A DNA stretch of 64,000 bases from Sphingosinicellaceae bacterium (GTDB lineage: Bacteria; Pseudomonadota; Alphaproteobacteria; Sphingomonadales; Sphingomonadaceae). The notes beneath the pieces are model-generated. The model ran no database searches, was not told where the DNA came from, and saw only the letters and a program-made list of their open reading frames with translations. Shown here piece after piece: positions 54,560 through 63,628 of the stretch; positions within the stretch are counted from its first letter, which is position 1; every line of letters begins with the position of its first letter. Location of the stretch: positions 1-64,000 of the forward strand of contig CP079108.1 in assembly GCA_019285715.1 (NCBI GenBank), read 5' to 3'. Both the position numbers and the translations under genes were made by a program.

Positions 54560-56140
54560 ATGACGCGCGCGGTCCTCACCCCCTTCAGCACGCATCGCGC
54601 CGGACGTCGCATCCGCCCGGCGTCGCTGTTGTTCATGCTGGTCTATTCGGGACTGACCGGTGCGGCGATCGCGCTGCTGCCGGCGCAATTGCTGTTCCTG
54701 CTGGCGATTCCGCTGCTTGTCGCGGTCGGGGTCATCCTGTGGCTGCTGCCCGATGGTGCCGCACCGCCGATCGCGCTGCTGACCACCCTGCTGGTATGGT
54801 TCATCGGCGCGAACACGCTTTGGCCGAACTATATCTCGATCGACCTGCCGGGGCTGCCGTGGATCAACCCCCAGCGCATCGTCGCGTTTGCACTGCTGAC
54901 GGTGGCATTGTGGAGCTATTCGACTTCGGCGACGATGCGCACGGAAATCGCCGAGAGATTGCGCACGGTGCCCTTCCTCAAGATCGCCTTCTGGGTGTTC
55001 TGGGCGACGACGGTGGCGACGTTGGTGCTGTCCGACCAGATCGGCGCGTCGGTCAACAAGTGGTTCAACAACCAGATCTTCTGGACGGGCATGTTCGTCC
55101 TCGCGGCCTGGCTCGGGACCAAGGGCGGTGCCATCGAGCGCGTCATCCGCGTCATCCTGTGGACGACTATCCTGGTTTCGCTGGAGGTTATCTACGAGTA
55201 TCACATCCGCCAGGTGCCATGGCTTGACCACATCCCGTCGTTCATGACCGTCGACCAGGCCTATCTGGTCAACGTCCTGAAAAGCCAAAGCCGCGCCGGG
55301 ACGGACATCTACCGCGCCCACGGGCCGTTCACCGTCAGCCTGCTGTGTGCCGAGTATCTGGCGATCGTCTTCCCGTTCCTCATCCACGAGCTCGTCATCA
55401 CCCCGGGCCTGTTCCGCAAGCTGCTGATGTTCATGGGCTGCGTGGCGGCACTGGCGGCGATGTGGCTGACCAACGCCCGCTCGGCGATGATCGGCTTCTT
55501 CATCGCGCTGTTCCTGTACGGCGGGTTCGCGGCCTACCGTTACTGGCAGCGCGAGCGCCACAGCCTGGTCGGGGTATCGACGCTGGCGATGATGCCGGTG
55601 GTGGCAATGATCTTCCTGTCGCTGGCGATCACCTGGCCGCGGCTGCACAACATGACCTTCGGCGGCGCCCAGCACCAGCCGAGCTCGATCGCGCGCGACG
55701 CGCAATGGGCGATGGGCTGGCCCAAGATCCGGCACAATCCGATCGGGCACGGCGTCGGCCGGTCGGGCCAGACGCTCGGCTACGCCAATCTCGGCGGCCA
55801 GCTGACGATCGACACCTATTACCTGTCGCTGCTGCTCGAGTATGGCCTGGTCGGTTACGCCGCGTTCATGGCGATGTTCCTGGGGCAGCTGCTCGTCGGG
55901 CTGAAGCTGTACCTCAAGGCGCTGCCGGGCGAGGAATCGCTCGCCGGGCCGATCGCCATCGCGCTGCTCAACTTCCTGGTGATCAAGGCGGTATCGAGCG
56001 CCGAGTTCAACATGCCGCTGGCGTTCGTGCTGCTCGGCTTCATCATCGCGATCGCCTGGCGGCAGCGCCAGCGGCTGGGTGCCGCCGCCCCGGCGGAAGC
56101 GACGGCCTTCGGCAACTACGGGCGCATCGCCGCCGCCTAG
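54560..56140 (+). CDS. O-antigen ligase/polymerase-like membrane protein
   Basis: A 526-residue protein with about 12 membrane helices of the Wzy_C/WaaL family. A large periplasmic loop lies at about 340-420; the conserved site reads NPIGHGVGRSGQTLGYANL, the G-x-G-x-G region near 394, followed by HN-like and IDTYYLSLLLEYGLVGYAAF, the usual family pattern. It polymerises repeat units or transfers polysaccharide to an acceptor. The preceding flippase and chain-length genes make a Wzx/Wzy-type locus. It overlaps the convergent methyltransferase gene by 4 bases. Confidence 0.85.
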   Translation: MTRAVLTPFSTHRAGRRIRPASLLFMLVYSGLTGAAIALLPAQLLFLLAIPLLVAVGVILWLLPDGAAPPIALLTTLLVWFIGANTLWPNYISIDLPGLPWINPQRIVAFALLTVALWSYSTSATMRTEIAERLRTVPFLKIAFWVFWATTVATLVLSDQIGASVNKWFNNQIFWTGMFVLAAWLGTKGGAIERVIRVILWTTILVSLEVIYEYHIRQVPWLDHIPSFMTVDQAYLVNVLKSQSRAGTDIYRAHGPFTVSLLCAEYLAIVFPFLIHELVITPGLFRKLLMFMGCVAALAAMWLTNARSAMIGFFIALFLYGGFAAYRYWQRERHSLVGVSTLAMMPVVAMIFLSLAITWPRLHNMTFGGAQHQPSSIARDAQWAMGWPKIRHNPIGHGVGRSGQTLGYANLGGQLTIDTYYLSLLLEYGLVGYAAFMAMFLGQLLVGLKLYLKALPGEESLAGPIAIALLNFLVIKAVSSAEFNMPLAFVLLGFIIAIAWRQRQRLGAAAPAEATAFGNYGRIAAA

Positions 56141-56931
56141 ATCGCCAGCTGCCGGTCGGCACCCATGATGTAGGTGTCGAAATCGGGGTGGGCGAAGTCG
56201 CAGTAGCTGTAGATCTGACGGTGCCAGCGCTTGGCCGGGGCGTAGCTGTATTCGAGGAACGGCAGCGCCATCAGTTTGCGGGTTTCGGATGCGGCATTGA
56301 ACTCGGCGAGCGCGAGCGGCACCCCGACGCCCTCGCCGACATGGCCAAGGTCGCTGCCGAGGATGTCGTCGAAATAGACGAAGGCGCGCGGTAGGCGGCG
56401 CTCGGCGGGCAGGTCGAGGATCTTGAAGGCGTCGACTGTCGACGAATAATAATCGAGGTCGAACGAGATCGCGCCGATCGGGGCCGGGTCGAAGTCCCGG
56501 ACGAAAGTCTTCACCGTGTCCGCGACCAGCCCGATGACCAGCTTGCTGCGGGTCAGCTGCTTCTCGAGCGCGGCGCGGTCCATGCGGAAGTGCGCCGCCT
56601 GCCAGACGTAGGGCAGGTCGCGATAGTCGACCGGCGGTGGCAGGCCCTCGCCGGTGTCGAAGCCGTAGATCTCGATGGCGACCCCGGTGAGTTTCTCGAC
56701 CCGGGCGGCGTGCATCTCGAGGTTTATCAGCCCGCGCCCGCCGGCGACGCCGAACTCGAGGACGCTGATGCGCTTCTTGCCGAGCCGCCGCGCGAGCTCC
56801 GCTGCCTGGTAGACGATGTAGCCGTAGTTTGGCCGCTCGACCGCGCCGCGGCGGATCAGCCGGGGGTAGTTGCTGCCGTGGACGCCGCGGTACAGCCCCT
56901 TGGCGACGCGCTTCAGATTGCTCTCGGCCAT
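56137..56931 (-). CDS. SAM-dependent methyltransferase-like protein
   Basis: A 264-residue protein from the ATG at 56931; a GTG at 56980-56982 would add 17 residues but lies within a terminator hairpin. It opens MAESNLKRVAKGLYRGVHGS; the glycine loop is VLEFGVAGGRGLINLE near 60, then AIEIYGFDTGEGLPPPVDY near 86 and AISFDLDYYSSTVDAFKIL near 145 and YFDDILG near 180. This pattern resembles class I methyltransferases associated with sugar and exopolysaccharide genes. It is likely to act on a nucleotide sugar or glycan in this locus; the substrate is unknown. Confidence 0.75.
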   Translation of the reverse strand: MAESNLKRVAKGLYRGVHGSNYPRLIRRGAVERPNYGYIVYQAAELARRLGKKRISVLEFGVAGGRGLINLEMHAARVEKLTGVAIEIYGFDTGEGLPPPVDYRDLPYVWQAAHFRMDRAALEKQLTRSKLVIGLVADTVKTFVRDFDPAPIGAISFDLDYYSSTVDAFKILDLPAERRLPRAFVYFDDILGSDLGHVGEGVGVPLALAEFNAASETRKLMALPFLEYSYAPAKRWHRQIYSYCDFAHPDFDTYIMGADRQLAI

Positions 56932-56956
56932 GAACTGCGGATCCCTCGGGAGGCTC

Positions 56957-56997
56957 AAAAATTGTACCAGCCGGGAGATCACGAATCCCCCGGCTGG
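56957..56997 (-). terminator. Intrinsic terminator after the beta-helix gene
   Basis: On the minus strand a 9-base stem (CCAGCCGGG with CCCGGCTGG at 56989-56997 and 56967-56975) with an inner GAT/ATC extension is followed by TACAATTTTT (T-run at 56957-56961). It starts 36 bases beyond the stop of the beta-helix gene. It separates that gene from the methyltransferase downstream, whose GTG alternative start falls inside the stem. This is the clearest intrinsic terminator in the window. Confidence 0.65.
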
Positions 56998-57033
56998 CGC
57001 GTGCTAGCATCGCTTCTCTAACGATTCTACCAA

Positions 57034-58890
57034 CTAGGCGATGTGGGCGAGCGTTGCGGCGGCGCCACCGAGGTTGGCGTAGCTCGACAAGTGGGTAAGA
57101 TCGAAGGCACCGGCACCGATGCCGTCGAAGGTGGTGAAGCCGGCGTGGAGCAGGTCGGCCGCGCCCCCGGCCTTCAGGGCGTAGGCGGCGATGTTCAGCC
57201 CGGTGGCGCCGTTCTTGGTGGCGAAGATCGAATCGAGCGCGATGCCGGTCTTCTGCTTGCTGTCCCAAAGGTCGATGTTGGAACTCCACACGACCCCACC
57301 GCCCGCGTTGCCGTTGTCGAGCAGCAGCGGCGCGACGTTGTGGTCGATCAGGATCTTGCTGCTGTTACCGACGTTGATGCCGGCCTCCAGGTAGCCGCCG
57401 GGCGCGCTCGTCACGGTGTTGCCGCGGACGATGCCGCCATCGACCCCGGTGACCGTGATGCCGTGGCGGGCGTCGCCGTTGTACAGGTTGTTCTCGATCG
57501 TGAAGTTGCTGTAGCGATACGCCGGATCCTCGGCCCGGATGAAGATGCCCTGGACACCGCCACTGGCGCCGAACAGCATGACGTTGTCGCGGATGAGCAC
57601 GTTGCTCGAGCCCTCGTTGGCGCCGTTGTTCCAGAACTGGATGGCGTCGGCGTGGTCGGTTGGGGTCTGGGTGAACGACGTGAACTGGTTCTGGGCGATG
57701 GTGACGTCGTGTACGGCGACGAAGTCAAAGCCCTCGCGGACACCGGTGACGCTGTTGCCGACGACGGTCAGCCGGTCGAGCTGCGAGAACACCGCGGCGT
57801 TGTTCCATTGCTCGAAGGTCGAGTCGGCGACGACGATGTCGGTGCCGTTGTCGATCCGCAGGCCCATGCCGTCGTTGAAGGCATTGCCGTCCATCGATCC
57901 GGTGAAGTCGACGCCGACGAATCCGATGTGGCTCGAGCTGCTGACATAGACCGCCTGGGTGAAGTCCTTTTCGACCACGGTCAGCGGCCGGTGGACGTCG
58001 ACGTCGTTGAAGACGAAGCCCGACGCCTTGTCGATGCGGATGTTGGCGAACACCGCGTCGTGGTTCGCATCGGCCGACTTGATCGTGACATCGCTGGTCA
58101 TGATCTTGGCCTTGATGTTGATCGTGCCGTAGTCGCCGGGCGCCAGCAGGATCGTCTCGCCGCCCTTGACCACCGCGAGCGCGGCCACGAGCTGGGCGTT
58201 GGTGGCGACGTTCAGGATCTTGCCGGGGCCGCCGACGGGGGCTGCCACCACCGCGACCGCGCCGGTGAAGATGTTGTCGCGGACGACGACGTTATGCGCG
58301 TCGAAGCCGGTCGTGCTCCAGTCGCCCTTGGCGGCCCCGACGAAGCGGTTGCCGGAGATGAGCGCGTCCTGGAGGTTGGCGAGGTCGAACGACTTGACGA
58401 CGCTGGTCAGGGTGTTGCCGCTGATCGTCAGTCCGGTGTCGCCCGAGAACAATCCGGCGCGGTTGAACTGTTCGAAGGTCGAGCCGGTGACCGAGACGCC
58501 CTGGCTGTCGGCGACACGCAGCGCGACGCCGTCGTTGGCGGCGTTGCCGTCCATCGAGCCGGTGAAGTCGATGCCGACCATCGCGATGTTCGACGAGCCG
58601 CTGACATAGGCGACCTGGGTGTTGGTGCTCTCGCCGGTCGCCAGCGTGCGGTGGATGTCGATGTCCTCGATGCGGAAGCCCGACGACTTGTCGATGCGCA
58701 GGTCCGAAAAGGTCGCGTCGTGGTTTGCATCGGCGGACTTGATCGTCACCGTCGTGCCCAGCATCTTGCCCTTGATGCTGACCGCGCCGTAGTCGCCGGC
58801 GGCAAGCAGGATGGTCTCGCCGCCGGTCGCGATCCGGATTGCGGCGGTAAGCTGCGCGGCGTTCGCGACGGTGATGGTCTTGGTCGACAT
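57034..58890 (-). CDS. Right-handed parallel beta-helix protein with a 220-residue internal duplication
   Basis: A 618-residue protein without a recognisable signal peptide, behind a strong GGAGG. It is built from pectate-lyase/mannuronan-epimerase-like coils. Residues 8-183 and 228-403 are two gapless copies offset by exactly 220 (e.g. GGETILLA at 23 and 243, KSADANHDA at 51 and 271, DFTGSMDGNA at 108 and 328, STFEQ at 137 and 357). The C-terminal 200 residues are further helix coils and a cap. It probably binds or modifies a polysaccharide, next to the chain-export locus. Without a signal, export could be by a type I system. No catalytic triad can be assigned. Confidence 0.75.
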   Translation of the reverse strand: MSTKTITVANAAQLTAAIRIATGGETILLAAGDYGAVSIKGKMLGTTVTIKSADANHDATFSDLRIDKSSGFRIEDIDIHRTLATGESTNTQVAYVSGSSNIAMVGIDFTGSMDGNAANDGVALRVADSQGVSVTGSTFEQFNRAGLFSGDTGLTISGNTLTSVVKSFDLANLQDALISGNRFVGAAKGDWSTTGFDAHNVVVRDNIFTGAVAVVAAPVGGPGKILNVATNAQLVAALAVVKGGETILLAPGDYGTINIKAKIMTSDVTIKSADANHDAVFANIRIDKASGFVFNDVDVHRPLTVVEKDFTQAVYVSSSSHIGFVGVDFTGSMDGNAFNDGMGLRIDNGTDIVVADSTFEQWNNAAVFSQLDRLTVVGNSVTGVREGFDFVAVHDVTIAQNQFTSFTQTPTDHADAIQFWNNGANEGSSNVLIRDNVMLFGASGGVQGIFIRAEDPAYRYSNFTIENNLYNGDARHGITVTGVDGGIVRGNTVTSAPGGYLEAGINVGNSSKILIDHNVAPLLLDNGNAGGGVVWSSNIDLWDSKQKTGIALDSIFATKNGATGLNIAAYALKAGGAADLLHAGFTTFDGIGAGAFDLTHLSSYANLGGAAATLAHIA

Positions 58891-58909
58891 AGGGCCCTCC
58901 GATGGCGTG

Positions 58910-58949
58910 AACTGCACGGTCGCCAGACAGCAGGCGACACAGTGCAGTT
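58910..58949 (-). promoter_or_regulatory. Strong hairpin in the 5' leader of the beta-helix gene
   Basis: AACTGCAC (58910-58917) pairs with GTGCAGTT (58942-58949) and, inside, GTCGCC (58919-58924) with GGCGAC (58933-58938), giving 14 base pairs with small bulges and an 8-base loop. It ends about 9 bases before the GGAGG ribosome site. This position suits an mRNA stabiliser or translational control element. No uracil run follows, so it is unlikely to terminate transcription. Confidence 0.45.
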
Positions 58950-58996
58950 GACGTCAGGGGCGGGAGGGCTTTGCCGAATATCGTGCGGATGAAATG

Positions 58997-59015
58997 GGTT
59001 ACCGGGATGGTAACC
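58997..59015. promoter_or_regulatory. Perfect inverted repeat, operator-like, before the beta-helix gene
   Basis: GGTTACC (58997-59003) and GGTAACC (59009-59015) are exact inverted copies with 5 bases between them. It lies 107 bases upstream of the beta-helix start and 25 bases beyond the gcdH stop, both on the minus strand. The centre-to-centre spacing of 12 and perfect symmetry suit a dimeric regulator. It could alternatively form a weak hairpin ending the gcdH transcript. Confidence 0.45.
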
Positions 59016-59039
59016 ATGTCCGCGGCGGGTGATGGCCGC

Positions 59040-60269
<1,230 letters not shown>

Positions 60270-60318
60270 GCGACGTCTCGTAATGGATGATTTCCGCCAA
60301 CTCTAGCCACTGAGCGCA

Positions 60319-61638
60319 TCAACGTGAGGCGGACTGCTGCGCTCCCGTGACGCGCCAGACCTTGTTGCCGACGTCATCCGCGACCAGCAACCCGCCCTTG
60401 GCGTCGACGATGACCCCGACCGGGCGGCCCTGCGCGTTGCCGTTCGCAGCCAGAAACCCGGTCAGCACGTCGACCGGCTGGCCGCTCGGCATACCGGCGG
60501 CGAAGGGCACGAAGATCACCTTGTAGCCCGATGGCGGGTTGCGGTTCCAGCTGCCGTGCTGGCCGACGAACGCCCCGCTGGCGAAGCTCGCGGGCAGCGC
60601 CTTGGCGCCGTCCGAGAAGGTCAGGCCGAGCGACGCGGTGTGCGGCCCGAGCGCATAGTCGGGCTTGATCGCGCGGGCGACGAGGTCGGGACGCTGTTCC
60701 TTGACTCGGACGTCGACGTGCTGGCCGTAATAGCTGTACGGCCAGCCGTAGAAGCCGCCGTCCTGCACCGACGTCAGGTAGTCGGGCACGAGATCGCTGC
60801 CGATCTCGTCGCGCTCGTTGGCGACCGTCCACAACTTGCCGTCCTGCCACGCCATGCCGTTGGGATTGCGGATGCCGGTGGCGAATTCGCGATGCTTGCC
60901 GGTGGCGCGGTCGACTTCCCAGATTGCGGCACGGCCAGCCTCGGCGGGGATGCCGTTCTCGCCGACGTTCGAGTTCGATCCGACCGTGACGTACAGCTTC
61001 GAGCCGTCGGCGGACGCGACAACGTTCTTGGTCCAGTGGTGGTTGATCGTTCCCGCCGGCAGGTCGACGAGCTTGATGCCTGGGACCGCGATCGAGGTCT
61101 CGCCCGTAGTGTACGGGAAGCGCAGCACGGCATCGGTGTCGGCGACGTAGAGGTCGCCTCCGACCAGAACCATGCCGAACGGCGAGTTGAGGCCCTTCAG
61201 GAAGACGCTGCGCTGGTCGGCGATGCCGTCGCCGTTGGTGTCGCGGAGCAGGGTGATGCGGTTCGCGGTCGGCGCGGTCGCGCCCGCCTTGCCCATGATC
61301 AATCCGGCAAACCAGCCCTTTATGCCCTTGCCGTCGTCGGGCTTCGGGGGCGAGTTGGTCTCGGCCACCAGCACATCACCGTTCGGCAACTGGTACAGCC
61401 AGCGCGGGTGGTCGAGGCCCTCGGCGAAGGCGGCGACGGCGAGTCCGGGGGCTGCAACCGGATGACCGCCGGCGGGCCAGCCCTTGGCGGGGGCGATCTT
61501 CGTCGTCGGGAACATCGTCGCGTTGGGGGCGGGCAGCTGCGGGTTGGGGCCGATGCCGGCGCTGACCGGCAGCGAGGCGGTGTCGCCGCACGCGGCGAGC
61601 GCCAGCGCCGCGGCGCAGGACAGGAGGGCAGTGCGCAT
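60319..61638 (-). CDS. PQQ-dependent sugar dehydrogenase-like lipoprotein
   Basis: A 439-residue envelope protein of the glucose/sorbosone dehydrogenase family. The start is ATG at 61638 after an AAGGAA site. A lipobox (ALAAC) puts the lipidated cysteine at residue 17, so it is membrane-tethered. The six-bladed propeller is seen in [19 protein letters not shown] near 75, [18 protein letters not shown] near 126, [20 protein letters not shown] near 222 and [20 protein letters not shown] near 300. Such enzymes oxidise sugars with pyrroloquinoline quinone, passing electrons to the respiratory chain; whether this organism makes PQQ is not known from this window. Confidence 0.85.
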   Translation of the reverse strand: MRTALLSCAAALALAACGDTASLPVSAGIGPNPQLPAPNATMFPTTKIAPAKGWPAGGHPVAAPGLAVAAFAEGLDHPRWLYQLPNGDVLVAETNSPPKPDDGKGIKGWFAGLIMGKAGATAPTANRITLLRDTNGDGIADQRSVFLKGLNSPFGMVLVGGDLYVADTDAVLRFPYTTGETSIAVPGIKLVDLPAGTINHHWTKNVVASADGSKLYVTVGSNSNVGENGIPAEAGRAAIWEVDRATGKHREFATGIRNPNGMAWQDGKLWTVANERDEIGSDLVPDYLTSVQDGGFYGWPYSYYGQHVDVRVKEQRPDLVARAIKPDYALGPHTASLGLTFSDGAKALPASFASGAFVGQHGSWNRNPPSGYKVIFVPFAAGMPSGQPVDVLTGFLAANGNAQGRPVGVIVDAKGGLLVADDVGNKVWRVTGAQQSASR

Positions 61639-61661
61639 CGAGGTTCCTTCTGGGCGTGTCG

Positions 61662-62537
61662 TCAGGTGAACGCGGCTTCGCCCGGCGGCGTTCCGGCGGC
61701 AAGCCTGCGGATCGCCGCACGGACCCGCTCCGGATGCTCGAGCGGCAGGAAGTGCGAGGCGCCGTCGATGCGCTCTACGGTCGCGCCGGACGCAGCGATG
61801 GTATCGGCATCGGGCTGCGGAACGGTCGACGCGACGGTGCCGTGGAGGAGCGCGAGCGGACCGCGCCATGCCGCCAGCGCTGCCGCGACGCCAGTTGTCA
61901 CCGAGGCGAACGTCGCGCCTTCCCACGCCGGGGCGCAGGCCAGTTCGGCGCCCTCGGCGGTATCGCGCATACCGCCGCGGACGTAGGCGTCGAGGGCGGT
62001 ATCGCTCCAGCCGGCAAAGACTCCGCGACCGCGCCAGTTGTCGCGGGCAGCGTCGCGTGAGGCGAACACCGAGCGCCGGCGCGCGGCCTGTTCCGCCATC
62101 GGGTTGGGGCGAGGGGTGCCCGCGCTGCGCGCCGCTTCGTAGGCGGCGGCGTCGGCGAAGGGAATCGAGGCCGGTTCGACGAGCACGACCGCGGAGGCGA
62201 GGTCCGGGCGGCGCGCCGCGAGTTCGAAGGACACGCTCGCCCCCATCGAGTGGCCGGCCAGCAGCCAGCGGCCGGGGTGGTAGCGCGCCAGCAGCACCGC
62301 GAGGTCGTCCTGGAAGACGCGCCACGAGGTCAGGCTCGCGGGGTCGGCGGGGAGGACGGACTGGCCGTGACCGCGCGCATCGCTGGCGACGATGTTGAAC
62401 TCGGCTGCCAACGGGTCGAGCAGCTCGGCATAAAGGTCGGCGCACATGCCGGTGGCGTGGGCGAAGTGAAGCCACGGTCGGGCGGGATCGCCGAGCCATT
62501 CGAGGACGCCGTGGCCGCCGGTTACGGTGCGCTTCAA
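61662..62537 (-). CDS. Alpha/beta hydrolase
   Basis: A 291-residue hydrolase. I favour the TTG at 62537 because GAGGGAAG precedes it at about 6 bases; a GTG at 62561 would overlap the acetyltransferase gene. The nucleophile elbow is [18 protein letters not shown] near 96; [10 protein letters not shown] near 25 gives the oxyanion region; the acid is near 235 and the histidine is in [17 protein letters not shown] near 265. Substrate is unknown; the family includes esterases and lactonases. It sits in a minus-strand run with the acetyltransferase and HIT genes. Confidence 0.82.
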   Translation of the reverse strand: MKRTVTGGHGVLEWLGDPARPWLHFAHATGMCADLYAELLDPLAAEFNIVASDARGHGQSVLPADPASLTSWRVFQDDLAVLLARYHPGRWLLAGHSMGASVSFELAARRPDLASAVVLVEPASIPFADAAAYEAARSAGTPRPNPMAEQAARRRSVFASRDAARDNWRGRGVFAGWSDTALDAYVRGGMRDTAEGAELACAPAWEGATFASVTTGVAAALAAWRGPLALLHGTVASTVPQPDADTIAASGATVERIDGASHFLPLEHPERVRAAIRRLAAGTPPGEAAFT

Positions 62538-62547
62538 GCCGCTTCCC

Positions 62548-63078
62548 TCATCTAGACTCACCCGGAAGCAGCGAATAGACCGCCGTATCGCGGACAAAGC
62601 CGGTCCAGGTGACGCGGTTCCGCCGCAGGACGCCGTCGAGATGCGCGCCCAGCCCGGCGACGGCGGCCATCGAGCGCGCGTTACGGGTGTCGACGCGGAA
62701 CTCGATCCGGCCGATGCCGAAACCGAAGGCGCGATCGATCAGCAGCGCCTTCATCCGCCGGTTGGCACCGGTGCTGCGGAGCTTCGGGTGGATGTACGTC
62801 CCACCGATCTCGACCGCGGCATTGTCGGCGTCGTGCATGTACGAGGTGCAACCGAGCACTTCGCCGCCCTGCAGAACCGCGAACGCCAGCCGGCCCGGCG
62901 TTTCCAGCATGTGGTCGAACGCGGGGTCGAAGGCGTCGCCGAGCATCGAATAGGGAAACATCGCCCAGATTTCCGGATCGGCCGCACAGGCGGTGCGCAG
63001 CCCGTCCCGGTGCGCTTTGGTGAGCGGCACCAGTTCCAGGTCGCCGTCGCTCAGCGGCGCGTGCAGACCAGTCGTCAA
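62548..63078 (-). CDS. GNAT family N-acetyltransferase
   Basis: A 176-residue protein from the TTG at 63078; a longer frame upstream overlaps the HIT gene and adds an unconserved basic tail. The RimJ/RimL-like pattern is LELVPLTKAHRDGLRTACAA near 15, FAVLQGGEVLGCTSYM near 66, GGTYIHPKLRSTGANRRMK near 88 (the acetyl-CoA loop R-x-x-G-x-N/A) and IEFRVDTRNARSMAAVAGLG near 122. It would acetylate an amine, possibly an N-terminus or small molecule. Partner unknown. Confidence 0.85.
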   Translation of the reverse strand: MTTGLHAPLSDGDLELVPLTKAHRDGLRTACAADPEIWAMFPYSMLGDAFDPAFDHMLETPGRLAFAVLQGGEVLGCTSYMHDADNAAVEIGGTYIHPKLRSTGANRRMKALLIDRAFGFGIGRIEFRVDTRNARSMAAVAGLGAHLDGVLRRNRVTWTGFVRDTAVYSLLPGESR

Positions 63079-63085
63079 GGCTGGA

Positions 63086-63628
63086 TCACCGTTGCGCGCG
63101 GATCGCCGCCGCCAGCTTCGCGGCAACCGGGGCGAGCTGTTCGATCGGCACCAGCGGCGTGCCTTCGGGCGGGATCATGTTGCGATCGCCGTCGCCGTTG
63201 TAGCGCGGGATGACGTGGAGATGCAGGTGGAAGACGCTCTGCGCGCTGCCGTTGTTCTGCAGCATGACGACGCCGGTGGCCCCGAGCGCGGTGAACTCGG
63301 CGCGGGTGACGCGCTGGGCCACCGCCAGCATCCGCGCCAGCTCGCGCGGCTCGATCTCGAGCAGGTTGCGGGCGTGCGACGTCTTGGAGATGACCAGCAC
63401 ATGGCCCGGCACCAGCGGGTGGTTGTCCATGAACGCCAGCACGTGCGCGTCCTCGTAGACCTTGGCCGCGGGCAGCTGCCCCCGGATGATCCTCGCGAAC
63501 GGGTTCTGCAGGTCGTAGGTACCCGCCAGTTGCGGCGGCAGCATCTCGATGGCGCGCGGCGCGGCGATCGCAGGACCTGCCAGCAGCAGCGCCATCACCA
63601 GCACGCGGATCGTCGGCGCGCCGCTCAC
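63086..63628 (-). CDS. HIT family protein with N-terminal signal-like segment
   Basis: A 180-residue protein starting at GTG 63628, overlapping the rbfA stop (GTGA). The HIT core is NPFARIIRGQLPAAKVYED near 42, MDNHPLVPGHVLVISK near 67 and the histidine triad QSVFHLHLHVIPRYNGDGD near 132 (H-L-H-L-H). HIT proteins hydrolyse nucleotidyl phosphates and are normally cytosolic. Here residues 7-23 (IRVLVMALLLAGPAIAA) look like a cleavable signal peptide, so this copy may be periplasmic. An internal ATG at residue 29 would remove the signal. Confidence 0.85.
   Translation of the reverse strand: MSGAPTIRVLVMALLLAGPAIAAPRAIEMLPPQLAGTYDLQNPFARIIRGQLPAAKVYEDAHVLAFMDNHPLVPGHVLVISKTSHARNLLEIEPRELARMLAVAQRVTRAEFTALGATGVVMLQNNGSAQSVFHLHLHVIPRYNGDGDRNMIPPEGTPLVPIEQLAPVAAKLAAAIRAQR

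Noticed and set aside
57000-57045. Minus-strand stretch TAGTTGGTAGAATCG resembling a tRNA D-loop
   Set aside because: No acceptor stem, anticodon stem or T-loop can be built around it, and the TAG is the stop of the beta-helix gene.
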